This document shows positions 1-11,196 of a stretch of DNA of 64,000 nt, piece by piece. A program made the translations under genes and the position numbers. Location of the stretch: contig OY783205.1 in the NCBI GenBank assembly GCA_963678705.1, positions 8,122,001 to 8,186,000 of the forward strand, given 5' to 3'. Each line of letters begins with the position of its first letter. Positions within the stretch are counted from its first letter, which is position 1. Under the pieces are notes generated by a model, which worked only from the letters and a program-made list of their open reading frames with translations, was not told where the DNA came from and did not search any database. Source of the DNA: Panorpa germanica (lineage: Eukaryota; Arthropoda; Insecta; Mecoptera; Panorpidae).

Positions 1-2138
1 TCTTTTTCAAAAGCAAATAAATGATGGCAATATTAAAAGGCAAGTTATATCTACTGGTGGTAATTTTTATAAGTCCACTTCTCTTCTACTTGACAACACT
101 GCTTCCCTAAGTAGAACTTGGATAAGTAGTGACATCTTTGCAAATAATTCAGAAAGTAGTAGTGCTTACCACAACGTTTTATTAGCGAATAATAAACCTG
201 TTGTCAATGCCATTTCTAATGAGAAGCAAGGTGTTAGTGAGAATTCCTTGCAAATAATGGCGCTGTCAATGTAAAATATCTTGAAGGCGTTCAAGTAATG
301 CCAGTTGTTTATCGAGACAAAAGTTCTCGACTAAAAATGTCAGCTGGGTTGTTCCTAGAATCAACGTATTTTCATTGTATAGATATAGGATCCGAACAGA
401 TCTTGTCTACTCGATGGCCCACAAATATTTTTAGACCTTCTTGGTGCAGTTTTTTTAACAAAATTGCTCCTTCATGTACATAACATTCTAATGCCAAAAT
501 TGAATAATATTCAAGTATACGCCTTTACTGATTCTTCCGTTGTGTTGTCATGGCTGAAGGTCCCACCACATAAGCTTTGTTGGACAACATAATACCGAAC
601 TAACATTGCCTGAGCTTAAACAATTAAAAATCAGTTTAAATCTGTGTACGGACAAACTTGTGTCAAATGTATTCTTAACTCTACTGGAAAACCAGTCAAA
701 TAATTGTTAATTACTTCGTATTGTAGCTTACAGTAAGCGGTTTAGGTCACTTATAATACCAGGTCATGACGTTAACGTCGCCTTTGGTCTATCAACGTTC
801 ACAGAATTACTTGCCGCAGAGATATTTAATATTCGCTTAGCACAGCAGGATCATTTTAGTGATGATATTAGAAATATCAAACTCGGTCGTCAATTCCGCA
901 CCATATTAATCTCTCTAGCTCCATGTCTCGATCACAATGGGCTATTAGTTGTCGGCGGACGTCTCAAAAATTCAGAGTTAACATCTGCAGCAAAACACCC
1001 ATATCTATTGCCAAAGCATAACCATTTACCGAACTTACTAATATTACATTACGATAAACTATATTTACATGTGGGGCTCAATACGTTACATTATCTTTTA
1101 CGATCTAAATTCTGGATGATAGCCGCCAGAAGTAAAATTCGACAAGTCTTACGACTATGCACTATTTGCACAAAATTACGAGCAACTACATCTACTCCTG
1201 TCATAAGTGACTTACCAGCTGCTAGAGTCACATACCATCGACCATTCTTACATGTTGATATTGATTTTGCTAGACCCTTTTCCATTAAAGAAACTCGCAT
1301 CCGAAATGCTTATATATCAAAAGCATATTTGTGTCTTTTTATATGTATGTCCACAAAAGCTGTTCACCTCGAAGTTACTTCTGGAATCTCTACTGACTCA
1401 TTTCTCGCATCATTCGATCGGTTTACATTACGACGAGGCCTATGCTCTGATATTTATACTGATTGCAGCAGTTTTTATTGGTGCAAACCGATATTTAAAA
1501 GAAGTCAAAACATTTGTGCAAATTAAGTCTTCCTTAGAGGGGTTAAATGGCATTTTAACCCTCCTCACAGTCCAAATTTTGGTAAACTCTAGGAAAGTGG
1601 AGTTAAAAGTGCCAAATATCATCTCCAACGAGTAATTGGTACACGACCACTTACATTTAAAGAACTCACAACAATTTTTGCCAGAATAGAAGCAATTATA
1701 AACAGTCGCCTTTTAGTACATTTGCCTGCATCACCAGATGATCCACATCCCTTAACTCCTAGTCACTTTCTTATTGGTTCGTCATTATGTCTTCCTCCTG
1801 AGGAAATTTTGTTAAATAGAAACCCAAATCATTTACAGCGTTGGGTATTAATCAAACAAATTAGACAGGATTTTGCAAATAGCTGGATCCGAGAATATCT
1901 CAATACTCTACACCAACGACACAAATGGCAATCCGTCTCTGACAATTTAAAATTGGATGACTTTGTATGGATAAAGGATAATAATATTTCACCATTCGAA
2001 TGGCCATTGGCACGTGTCCAGGAAACTCATCCAGGTCCTGATGGTCATGTTCGTGTTGTTACAATAAAAACCGCTCATAGCATTTATGAACGACCAGAAT
2101 TGAAGCTAATCAAATTAAATTTTGAAATTCTTGCATGA
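1..2138 (+). pseudogene. Array unit U0 (left-truncated by window): BEL/Pao pol remnant
   Basis: The unit enters in the C-terminal part of the tail frame. One A is missing from the run near 255 relative to other copies, which shifts the frame. The inverted RNase H piece lies about 298-420 and the sense RNase H piece about 440-590. The linker has a stop near 706. The H2C2 and integrase part is open from 1008 to 1526 (172 codons) and leaves frame at the second catalytic Asp region, about 1460. A TAG follows the GGL motif near 1590. DUF5641 is open 1722-2138 and ends at TGA. Confidence 0.85.
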
Positions 2139-4885
2139 TGTATACTTCAAATTAAACATAATTTAAATGAGAAAGGAAGTATTAGTGAACCTTATCCAAA
2201 AATCGGGCAACAATCTTCAAAAATATATTCGAAAGCTCAAGGGAATACCACTCAAAAAGTTGGTAGTAATAAATCAAAAAGAAATCCTAATACTGAAATA
2301 TTAAACGACAAAGATTCAGGACTTGTAGAAAATGTAACTAATCTTTAAGAAAACGATGAAATTCAAAACGAAACTTGTTTGAAATTAGTTGAAAATGAAC
2401 ACTCTTTTGGTAAATTGAACTATAGTTCAGAGATTTCTTCACCGCATATTAGGAATCAATCAAATTCGTCAACAATTACGATTGAAATGGAAAATAATAC
2501 TGATAAATCTTTAGGAAATGAAAGTAAAGAAATTACTAAAATACTAAACATAGAAAGAGAAATTGAATCTGCTAACAATGATCCTGGCGACAATATTTTG
2601 GAATGTAACGAAGTCTCAAATACTAAGACTCAATCAGAGTTGATTGTAGATGGAAAGTTTTGTTTTGAAGAACAAGAAAAAGATGGAGAATATGCAATGC
2701 AAACTGATATCAATTACACGAATGTCGACAGTTTTTCAGATATACCTCCATTAGTTCCAATTGTAGAAAGAAATAAACTTACAAAAAGGAAGTGTCATCT
2801 TTTAAATATATCTCAATCAAATTTAGAAGATGATTCTTCTCCTTTAATTGTTCGTTTTCCATAATATGATGCAGTATTTAAAAGACAAGTTGATTGGAGT
2901 GGTAATACTCCGCCTGTAGTTGATTTAATTTCAACGATAAGTCATCCAATTTTAAACCAATTATTTTCGCAAGAACTTGCAGTTTCAGACTTTAACGTGG
3001 ATGTATTTGGAATGGATTCTATTCAAAAGCAAATAAATGATAACAATATTAAAAGGCAAGTTATATCTACTGGTGGTAATTTTTATAAGTCCACTTCTTT
3101 TCCACATGACAACACTGCTTCCCTAAGTAGAACTTGGATAAGTAGTGACATCTTTGCAAATAATTCAGAAAGTAGTAGTGCTTACCACAACGTTTTATTA
3201 GCGAATAATAAACCTGTTGTCAATGCCATTTCTAATGAGAAGCAAAATGTTAGTGAGAATTCCTTGCAAAATAATGGCGCTGTCAATGTAAAATATCTTG
3301 AAGGTGTTCAAGTAATGCCAGTTGTTTATCGAGACAAAAATTCTCGACTACAAATGTCAGCTGGGTTGTTTCTAGAATCAACGTATTTTCATTGTATAGA
3401 TATAGGAGCCGAACAGATCTCGTCTACTCGATGGGCCACAAATATTTTTAGACCTTCTTGGTGCAGTTTTTTTAACAAAATTGCTTCTTCATGTACATAA
3501 CATTCTAATGCCAAAATTGAATAATATTCAAGTATACGCCTTTACTGATTCTTCCGTTGTGTTGTCATGGCCGAAGGTCCCACCACATAAGCTTTGTTGG
3601 ACAACATAATACCGAACTAACATTGCCTGAGCTTAAACAAGTAAAAATCAGTTCAAATCTGTGTACGGACAAACTTGTGTTAAATGTATTCTTAACTCTA
3701 CTGCAAAACCAGTCAAATTATTATAAATTACTTCGTATTGTAGCTTACAGTAAGCGTTTTAGGTCACTAATAATGCTAGGTCATAATGTTAACGTCGCCT
3801 TTGGTCCACTAACGTTTACAGAATTACTTTCCGCAGATATTTATTATTCGCTTAGCACAACAGGATCATGTAAGTGATGATATTAGAAATATCAAGCTCA
3901 ATCGTTAATTCCGCACCATATTAATCTCTCTATCTCCATGTCTCGAAAATATTGGGCTATTAGTTGTCGGCGGACGTCTCGAATATTCAGAGTTAACCTC
4001 TGCAGCAAAACACCCATATCTATTGCCAAAGCATAACCATTTAACGAACTTACTAATATTACATTACCATAAACTATATTTACATGTGGGGCTCAATACG
4101 TTACAATATCTTTTACGATATAAATTCTGGATAATATCCGCCAGAAGTAAAATTCGACAAGTCTTACGACTATGCACTATTTGCACAAAATTACGAGCAA
4201 CTACATATACTCCTGTCATGGGGGACTCACCAGCTGCTAGAGTCACATACCATCGACCATTTTTACATGTTGGTATTGATTTTGCTGGACCCTTGCTACT
4301 GAAAAACTCCTCACAGTCCAAATTTTGGTGGACTCTAGGAAAGTGGAGTTAAAAGTGCCAAATATCATCTCCCAACGAGTAATTGGTACACGACCACTTA
4401 CATTTGAAGAACTCACAACAATTTTTGCCAGAATAGAAGCAATTATGAACAGTCGCCTTTTAGTACATTTGCCTGCATCACCAGATGATCCACATCCCTT
4501 ATCTCCTAGTCACTTTCTTATTGGTTCGTCATTATGTCTTCCTCCTGAGGAAATTCTGTTAAATAGAAACCCAAATCATTTTCAGCGTTGGAAATTAATC
4601 AAACAAATTAGACAGGATTTTGCAAATAGATGGATCCGAGAATATCTCAATTCTCTACACCAACGACACAAATGGCAATCCGTCTCTGACAATTTAAAAT
4701 TGGATGACCTTGTATGGATAAAGGATAATAATATTTCACCATTCGAATGGCCATTGGCACGTGTCCAGGAAACTCATCCAGGTCCTGACGGTCATGTTCG
4801 TGTTGTTACATTAAAAACCGCTGATGGCATTTATAAACGACCAGTATCGAAGCTAATCAAATTAATTTTTGATATTCTTGCATAA
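2139..4885 (+). pseudogene. Array unit U1 (2747 bp)
   Basis: The tail frame is stopped by TAA at about 2346, is open 2379-2864, is stopped again (lysine codon to TAA), and is open 2997-3500, where it runs into the inverted RNase H piece. The linker reads 3557-3877 and then loses two bases near 3838. The H2C2 and integrase start (4023 to about 4290) is joined by a deletion at about 4291-4305 to the integrase end, so the second catalytic Asp region is gone. Integrase end plus DUF5641 form an open 186-codon stretch, 4325-4885, in which the TAG seen in other copies is bypassed by frame. Confidence 0.85.
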
Positions 4886-5114
4886 TGTAATACTTCAAAT
4901 TAAACATAATTCAAATGAGAAAGGAAGTATTAGTGAACCTTATCCAAAAATCGGGCAACAATCTTTGAAAATATATTCGCTCACCACTATAAAATATTCC
5001 ACTCGAAAAGTTGGTAGTAATAAATCAAAAAGAAATCTTAATACTGAAATATTAAACGACAAAGATTCAGGACTTGTAGAAAATGTAACTAATCTTCAAG
5101 AAAACGATGAAATT
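4886..5114 (+). pseudogene. Array unit U2, truncated after the N-terminal part of the tail frame
   Basis: Only about 230 bp remain. The sequence matches other units up to the codons for NDEI near 5114, then changes completely to AGTAGAGGG. The tail frame here has the CAA form of the diagnostic CAA/TAA codon near 5096. A short replacement (CTCACCACTATAAAA near 4980) differs from other copies. Confidence 0.8.
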
Positions 5115-5942
5115 AGTAGAGGGTTTTTGTATGTTCTGGAGCCTCCCATGGGAGGGAATTTAAGTATAAGTAAGCGACGTACGTCCCATGTTATTAGTAT
5201 AGGAGAATAAATACAAGGTATCTAAAAAGGGTTGCCAGTATATGAAATATATAAAAATTTTGAAATAATTGAAGATTTATGCTTGGAATAGGGTGTTCCA
5301 GAATAATATTTATTGGTATATAGTTATATGTAATGTTATAATAATAGAATTATAATACACGTACGTTTAATGTTTTATTTTTTAGAAATTAAATCCGCCA
5401 TTTTGGCTAAAAATTTTTTACTTTCGTCTTCTAAACATGTTCTCCTGTTAGGATGTTGGTACTGATGGGGGATAAATTTTTTATAAAAAATGCAATATCT
5501 TCAACCGTTTACGAGATATTTAAAGTTTTATTTTTTAGAAATTAAATCCGCCATTTTGGCTAAAATTTTTTTACTTTCGTCTTCTAAACGTTTTCTCCTT
5601 TTTATAAAAAATGCAATATCTTCAACCGTTTACGAGATATTTAAAGTTTTATTTTTTAGAAATTAAATCCGCCATTTTAACTAAAATTTTTTTACTTTCG
5701 TCTTCTGAATGAATTCTTTGAATATAATATGCTGTTTACAGTTTTTTTTTTGATTTTTATCTGATTAGTTCCGGAAATATACGATGACATCCTATAATAT
5801 CTAAATGTACCAGATCATATCCGAAGATGCACGACGATTATTGCTTAAATAGATAAATTTAAAATTTATTATTTTATTTGAATACTAAATGTGTAATGAA
5901 AACGTCTGCTGAAAAAAGAACTGCAAATATATAATATATTTT
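5115..5942. other. AT-rich non-array segment with no gene seen
   Basis: No convincing coding frame. A 14-bp perfect palindrome (CCTCCCATGGGAGG) lies at 5142-5155. The segment was the left flank of the polB locus before the BEL element inserted, because the BEL target duplication is at 5943-5947. Short tandem repeats within it are listed separately. Confidence 0.7.
5368..5706. repeat. Short tandem repeats, about 120-150 bp period, three copies
   Basis: The phrase TTAGAAATTAAATCCGCCAT recurs near 5382, 5532 and 5653, each followed by TTTACTTTCGTCTTCT. A second phrase, AATGCAATATCTTCAACCGT, occurs near 5489 and 5609. The last two copies are about 120 bp apart and the first two about 150 bp, the difference being extra bases around 5440-5480. 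No coding potential was seen. Confidence 0.8.
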
Positions 5943-5947
5943 ATTTT

Positions 5948-6742
5948 TGGTTGAGTGAGTTTGGACCTATGGAGATCTATATAAGCTTGAGGTTGGCTTA
6001 TCTGCGATCTGTTGGCGGTATCCAAATCTCGGATTGCTCGATTGCATCCAATTCCTTTGATAGCGTAAATTGCGCCAAAACACCTCGAAGGACCTTTTTG
6101 TTATTAATTACTTAAAAACAATTTTTTATTTTTATTTAAGTCAGAAAAGCAGCGAAACACTAGTGTTTTACAGAAAACATTTATTATACAAATACACTTG
6201 CCGAATTTACAATAATTGAAACTTAAATGAATCTATAATTGTATCGATGTTGCTGTGATGTAATTCACTATTAAAAACTTTATAGTTTTAATTTTATTAT
6301 AATCTGATTTAATATTAATTATATTTAAATTGTTTAGATATGTTGACTGTTGAACGTTAGAGTTAATAATTTAAAGATGTTTACTGTTCTAGATGCTAGT
6401 TAATAATATTTAAGGATGTTTATTGATGTTTACTGTATGAAGTTTGTGTTAATAATGAATATTTTAATAATGATGAAACAGCACAGTGATACAAAAGGCG
6501 TTTGCCAAGCCAGCTGGTGGCCTTGGAACGGGCTTGTATACTCGAATACAATGCCAGAGCATCAACGACAATGACTTTGTTAGTTGATTCAAAACAAAGC
6601 AAAAGATAAAATATTTGATTAAACAATAGAATTATTACAGAACTTAAGAACTAAAATATACAAAATTAGATTCTAAATAAAATACATTAATGAATGCGAA
6701 ATATCTATATAAAAATATAGGTTGTGCATGCATTCGTTAACA
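5948..6742 (-). repeat. BEL/Pao 3' LTR
   Basis: 795 bp, read on the minus strand from TGTTAACG (6742) to CTCAACCA (5948). The mate is 11197-11992. Small open frames inside it are by-products of repeat sequence. The adjoining internal bases (6743 to about 6755), GC-rich and purine-rich on the minus strand, are the likely polypurine tract. Confidence 0.9.
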
Positions 6743-6755
6743 TACTCCCGCGCGT
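6743..6755 (-). other. Probable polypurine tract of the BEL element
   Basis: On the minus strand the bases just before the 3' LTR read about ACGCGCGGGAGTA and are followed directly by TGTTAACG. The position is that expected for the plus-strand primer site. The tract is not a pure purine run, so the exact primer is uncertain. Confidence 0.5.
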
Positions 6756-7259
6756 TGAAAATTGGAAGAGTCATCTTGGTTTTCAACTGATGTTCTGTAA
6801 GTAGCGGAACGAGATATTGCACTAGACGCTTTGTTTCTCCCTTAGCTGTCTTGATAGTGGCTGCTCGAGTCGTTGAAACTTCACTAACACTTATTTTCAC
6901 TTGGCTACCCAACATCCATTGCGATGGAGGAAGATTTGGCTTCTTGATTAAGACCAAAGTTTCCTGCTGCGGTACAGCATCCTTTGACATTTTCCATTTC
7001 ACGAGCTGATTGCAGCGTCCTAGGTAGTCGCTTGACCATCGTTTCCAACAACTTTGAATAAAGTCTTGAAATTGTGAGAAGCGCTGCGTTCGGCTTAATT
7101 TGATTGGAGCGTTCTCTGCAGGAGCGATGCTAGTGATTTGCTGTCCTATTAAGAGGTGTTCAGGTGTGATGGGAATAAGGTCATTGGGATCATTGGAAGC
7201 GGGATAAAGAGGGTGAAAATTGAGTATTGCCTCAATTTGAGTTTGCAGTGAATAAGTGT
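6743..7259 (-). pseudogene. BEL element: integrase C-terminal end and DUF5641
   Basis: On the minus strand this part reads from TQIEAILN through LIPITPEHLLIGQQ and RWSSDYLGRCNQLVKW to the KTAKGETKRLVQYLVPL end, the layout of BEL/Pao DUF5641 (the C-terminal domain after integrase). The last 109 codons (7002-6673) are uninterrupted; the frame runs on past the polypurine tract into the LTR. An in-frame stop at about 7260 separates it from the RNase H piece upstream. The integrase zinc-binding domain and DDE core are absent. Confidence 0.8.
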
Positions 7260-7262
7260 CTT

Positions 7263-7770
7263 AGAAATTGAGATGATTATTTAATTTCGTTAGTTTGGCA
7301 AGTGGATAAAAATGTGAAATACTGTATTTAAAACAGTCAGGTTCAGAGTGCCATTTAACGATTAAATTTTCGAAATATTCTATACCTCCTGGGTCGATAT
7401 AGAAGAGTTTGTCAGTTATAATATTGCGGTTGATAGGTTTAAAATAAATACAAGCACCATATGCATTTTCTAACGCATCACAAAAACCATGAATTTCAAT
7501 TGTTTTGAAATTCTTGATTAATGATTTTCGTGGTATGGATGCGTTGTTTAAGCTCGGTAATTGCTTTATTAAAAGAGTCCATGTTTTTACTAAATATTCT
7601 GGAATTTCATCATTCCAGTGTAGATTTGTTAGCCATAATTGTTGTCTTAATAGCTTAAACGGTATGACGCAGGGTGATAATAATCCAAGCGGATCAAAGA
7701 TTTTGGCAATGAATGATAGAACATTTCTATTGGGTAATTTTACAGGTGTATTAAAATGGGCGATATTGTA
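7263..7770 (-). pseudogene. BEL element: RT connection and RNase H start, second copy
   Basis: On the minus strand this frame contains NRNVLSFIAKIFDPLGLLSP, QQLWLTNLHW and IEIHGFCDALENAYGACIYF, which is the normal BEL/Pao transition from the RT connection into RNase H. It then reads FENLIVKWHSEPDCF. It is in the same frame as the block upstream (7771-8610) and separated from it by one stop. Both ends resemble the upstream block, which suggests a tandem duplication or template switch between related elements. Confidence 0.75.
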
Positions 7771-8676
7771 TTAAAAACAGTCTGTTTTTGAGCACCATTT
7801 GACAACTAAAATTTTGAAATGCTCTAAGTCTGCGTGATCTATATATAAATGTTGGTCTTTAGTAGTGTTGTCTAAATCGAGTAAAATAATAGGATCGTTT
7901 GATATCCATTTTCGTAAGTAAAACCCTGCACTGCTTAATGTTTCAATGTTTTTAGTACAGCGTAGCTTAAATTCTGATAGATCATTTGATCCAGTCAGAA
8001 GCTTATCAACATAGAAATCATTAAGGATGGTGTTTGCGGCATATGGATGTGATTTTAAAATTGATAATTTAGACTTTGTATGTAAGTTAATTAACCATAG
8101 TTGTTGTATCATTAATTTACATGGTATGGCACAAGGCAATAGTAATGCGAGTGGATCCAAGGTTTTAGCGATTAATGATAAAACATTTGTTTTGGTTAAT
8201 TTCATAAGTACTTGAATTGAATTTTGCAATTCCGTAACCGTAAAGATACCGTTTGTCTTGTTTAGTTTGGTTTTGGAATTGTGTATAGAACGAAAACAAT
8301 ACGCGGTGACGCTATTGATCGTTTTAAAGTTTGAAAATTTGTCAAATATAGAAATTGACTTGGCTATGGAGTGATTTGACAATATGATTGATTCATGTTG
8401 TCTGCTAGTAACACGCTTTCTTTGTGGTAAAAGAGAGGGTTTAGTAGTTGCTGTTTTGAAAACTCCTATACCGTGATGCGGTAAAAAATATGCAGGTTCA
8501 GATGAATTCTGAATAGGGTTAATAGTCATGTGACCTAATCGTATATATTCATGAATGAATGCAGAATACATAGATTTATGTTGTTTATTCTTATCAAATT
8601 TTCTTTCCAATGAAAGAAATTGTTTGATAGCTGCGGTTTTGGAATCCCCTAGGGCTGATGCGGGCTATTTTAATGG
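7771..8676 (-). pseudogene. BEL element: RT pieces in non-canonical order
   Basis: On the minus strand the frame opens with LERKFDKNKQHKSMYSAF and EYIRLGHMT...YFLPHHGI, the N-terminal fingers of BEL/Pao RT. It then jumps to FKTINSVTAYCFRSIHNSK, normally located between RNase H and integrase. Next comes LSLIAKTLDPLALL (RT connection), then FYVDKLLTGSNDLSEFKL and GFYLRKWISN (RT palm end and thumb, which should precede the connection). The catalytic YVDD is YVDK. It ends in VVKWCSKTDCF before a stop at 7771. No working RT could come from this. Confidence 0.8.
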
Positions 8677-9795
8677 TTATGTACCTACGGATCTACCACC
8701 TGAGTTGCGAGTAGTAGTTTTGTTGTAATGATCATGGCATGCTTGTTCTTTTAAAGTTAAAGTGCTACATTCCTTAACAGACTCGCTTTCACAAAACTTG
8801 GGAATTTGAGCTTGTTCTTTCATAATTAAAGTGCTACATTCCTTAACAGACTCGCTTTCCCAAAACTTAGGAATGTGAGTTTGTAAGGATGTGTGATGAT
8901 AATGCGCATGATTGTTGTTAGTAACAGATTTGTATTTGGTTACTATCCAACCCAGTGAAGTGTTTTGCAAATGCAATCGATTATTGCATAGTTTTGATTT
9001 GCCTACGCGTAATAGTTTCCAAAAAATATCAGCTCCTAACAATAAATCCACAGATTGTGTTTTGTTAAAACTAGGATCTGCTAGTTTTATGCTATGCGGT
9101 ATTGATAGATTGACAATATCCAATGTGATGTGTGGAATTTTGTCAGTTATTTTGTCGGTAAGCAGACAATTTACAAAAGTTTTGTAATTATTGTTTGATG
9201 AATGCAAAGTGATTTTTGCTTGATTGTGAGTTTTAGTTTCGGAGTTACTAATTCCGGTAGTAACTACATCCGAATTCGTAGTATGAATGTTTAATTTTCG
9301 TAGTAAACCTTTGGTAATAAAACTTGATTGACTACCGTTATCCAGAAGCGCGCGAGCAGTAATTGTTTTACCGTTCTTGTCAGGAATGTTCACCAAAGCG
9401 GTAGATAACATAACTTGACTTGTCCGTTTGACATGCGCCGTGAGTGCACTAGAAGTGGTAGCTTTAGGAATTGAAGTGCTTGATGCTTCAATTGATATAG
9501 ACGCTGAGATAATTTTATTGATTTTGGCGCCTATTTTAACGTATTGCATCCAAAAATCGGTATTTTCTTCATCAATGACATCCAATTCACTCTCATCTTC
9601 TACTAATTCTCTCATTTGAGAGTGAGTTTTATTAATAGAAGCCATTAGTGGCTGCCATTGTTTATGAAGAAACTTTATGTCTTCCACATTGTAAGTGGAT
9701 GGATCTGTTATATCAACATTTTCAATGGCTTTACTGCATTGTTTTAATGATGATTTAATACGATGTATTTTTGAAATTAAGATTTTTAAAGACAT
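8677..9795 (-). pseudogene. BEL element: truncated gag fused to aspartic protease (372 codons)
   Basis: The frame starts at an ATG (9795-9793). The first ~110 residues are helical gag-like sequence (MSLKILISKIHRIKSSLKQC...). DUF1759 and the CCHC knuckles usual in BEL gag are missing. From about 9400 the frame reads the DUF1758-type protease: ARALLDNGSQSSFIT near 9321-9365 holds the catalytic Asp, and VDLLLGADIFWKLL lies near 9030, followed by GWIV. Near the end a 23-residue segment (IPKFWESESVKECSTLIMKE...) is present twice. The frame ends at a stop at 8677; RT follows in the same frame after a second stop. Confidence 0.8.
8742..8880 (-). repeat. 69-bp tandem duplication in the protease-RT linker
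   Basis: Two adjacent copies, each beginning near CTTGTTCTTT (8742 and 8811), encode on the minus strand two versions of a 23-residue segment with SESVKECSTL. The unit is a multiple of three, so the frame is kept. The copies differ at a few bases. Confidence 0.85.
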
Positions 9796-9984
9796 TGTGA
9801 ATGGGACTTTAAAATAATCTCTAATGATATTTTAAATATAATATTTAAAAAATGATTGAAAAAATATATTATTGTTGATGCAAATAATATAAGCGGTGAT
9901 CTATTACGTATAGCACGTAAAAAGATCTCTGTGCAAAATACACAGATGGTTATTTTGGTTTGAACAAATGTATTCAAATGCTTA

Positions 9985-10500
9985 GGTAGGAATAATAATA
10001 TTCGCTAAATAATGCGATTGGCGTATGCTCTAAGAGTCATAGTTCATTGAGAGAACGTTAAATGACCTAATGTGAGGCTATACTATGGAATCGAGTATTC
10101 GCAACCAATGCAATTAATGTGTGTGTGTGTGTGTGTCCGAATAACACAAATACGAGCCCTATAGAACGGTCATAGATTGGTAAAGCGTTAAATGACTTGA
10201 CTAAAACGGCAAGAAGTAGGAATAATAATATTCGCTAAATAATGCGATTGGCGTATGTGCTCTAAGAGTCATAGTCCATTGAGAGGACGTTAGATGACCT
10301 AATGTAAGAGGCTATACTAATGGAATCGAATATTCGCAACCAATGCAATTAATGTGTGTGTGTGTTTGCTCTCGTGGTCATAGTCCAAGAAAAGAACGTT
10401 AGATGACCCGATTGAGAGGCTTAAAAGTGTTCAAAAAACACTTGTACGAGCGCTATAGTATTGTCATTGCTAGTAGAGCGGTGATGACTTAACTAATGCG
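9985..10500. repeat. About 230-bp tandem duplication with (TG)n tracts in BEL leader
   Basis: GGAATAATAATATTCGCTAA occurs at about 9989 and 10219. Each copy continues through GCGATTGGCGTATG, a CATTGAGAG...ACGTTA block and CCAATGCAATTAATG into a short (TG)n run (near 10116 and 10352). A partial third copy follows to about 10500. No coding frame was seen here; this is between gag and the 5' LTR. Confidence 0.8.
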
Positions 10501-10860
10501 CAAGGATTTATTAACTACAAAACAGAAAACCGAAAGAGTCGATGATTGATCGAAAAATATCCTACAACAATGATACGAACTTATGATGGAAGTGAATCAT
10601 TGATGTCTAAACACCTTGGTAAAATGAAATAACGATTGAAACTGTAGTATATGTAAAAATTTGTAAAATATAAGATGTAAATGCAAAAAACCCAAAATAG
10701 AGGTAATAATGGGGATAGGATGGGAATTATATAAATGTTTAGGATAAACTTGACACCACTGTCGTATAGTAGCTCTCGTTTCAAGACTGAATCCAATGCT
10801 GCTGCAAGTGACTCGTGTGTTCTGTTGTACTTGGCGCCAAAAAGTGAGATTTTTCTTGAT
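10500..10860. other. BEL untranslated leader, no gene seen
   Basis: AT-rich sequence between the 230-bp repeats and the short repeats next to the 5' LTR. Small open frames on both strands overlap each other and have no recognisable domain. Confidence 0.5.
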
Positions 10861-11190
10861 TGTTCACCTTGCTTGATGAATCCTACGGTGAGAATCCTTT
10901 TCAGAGATGACCAATGTGGGAATCCTTTTCAAAGCTGATCAATGTGGTGTGAATCTTCTTTAAAGATGCTCAATTGCTGGATCCGTTGATGAGAATCTTG
11001 CTTGAAGATGATCAAATGGATGGAATCTTCTTTGAAGGATCAAAATGCTGAATATCCGTTCTTCAAGATGATCAATTTTTGTGAATCCGCTCTTGAAGAT
11101 GGTTTAATGGTGTAAATCCGGCTCGAAGCTGACCAAATGGTTGTGAGTCTTCTTCGAAGGATCAAAATGCTGAATATCCTAGCTCGAAGG
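10850..11190 (-). repeat. About ten degenerate ~32-bp repeats next to the BEL primer binding site
   Basis: Phrases of the form CTYGAAGatgatCAAATGg...tGAATCc recur about every 30-35 bp, for example near 10924, 10956, 10993, 11027, 11058, 11088, 11118 and 11151. The final member (11181-11200, CTCGAAGGACCAAATGG) spans the primer binding site and the LTR edge. The repeats therefore look like amplified, decayed copies of the primer-site neighbourhood. Confidence 0.7.
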
Positions 11191-11196
11191 ACCAAA
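11180..11196 (-). other. BEL primer binding site
   Basis: Directly inside the 5' LTR the minus strand reads TTTGGTCCTTCGAGC. TGGTCCTTCGAGC has the TGG start expected for pairing with a tRNA CCA end and resembles primer sites I recall in other insect BEL elements. I cannot name the tRNA with certainty. Confidence 0.6.

Larger units (their letters stand above)
1..5114 (+). repeat. Left block of BEL/Pao-pol-derived tandem array
   Basis: Direct repeat block holding the end of one unit, one 2747-bp unit and the start of a third. Every unit reads, in order: unknown open frame ('tail'), inverted RNase H piece, sense RNase H piece, linker and H2C2 zinc-binding domain, integrase core, DUF5641, pol stop. 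The window starts inside the tail of a unit, so the array continues to the left. On the right it stops abruptly at 5114, in the tail, where unrelated AT-rich DNA begins. Protein identity rests on motifs such as FTDSSVVLSWLK, LLPKHNHLTNLLI and GIDFAGPFSIKEPRIRNAH, which are typical of BEL/Pao pol. Confidence 0.9.

Noticed and set aside
1440..1628. Minus-strand frame of about 60 codons (…FGTFNSTFLES…) recurring in nearly every unit
   Set aside because: It is the complement of the integrase core and is repeated because the unit is repeated. It has no start context or domain, and the plus strand explains the sequence.
4064..4321. Minus-strand frames across the H2C2 region (…CKNGRWYVTLAAGKSPMTG…)
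   Set aside because: Shadow of the plus-strand GDLPAARVTYHRPF pol sequence, conserved only by array homogeneity.
5142..5155. 14-bp palindrome CCTCCCATGGGAGG near the left edge of the non-array segment
   Set aside because: A single short palindrome with no partner at the other edge. Not enough to call a transposon end or a binding site.
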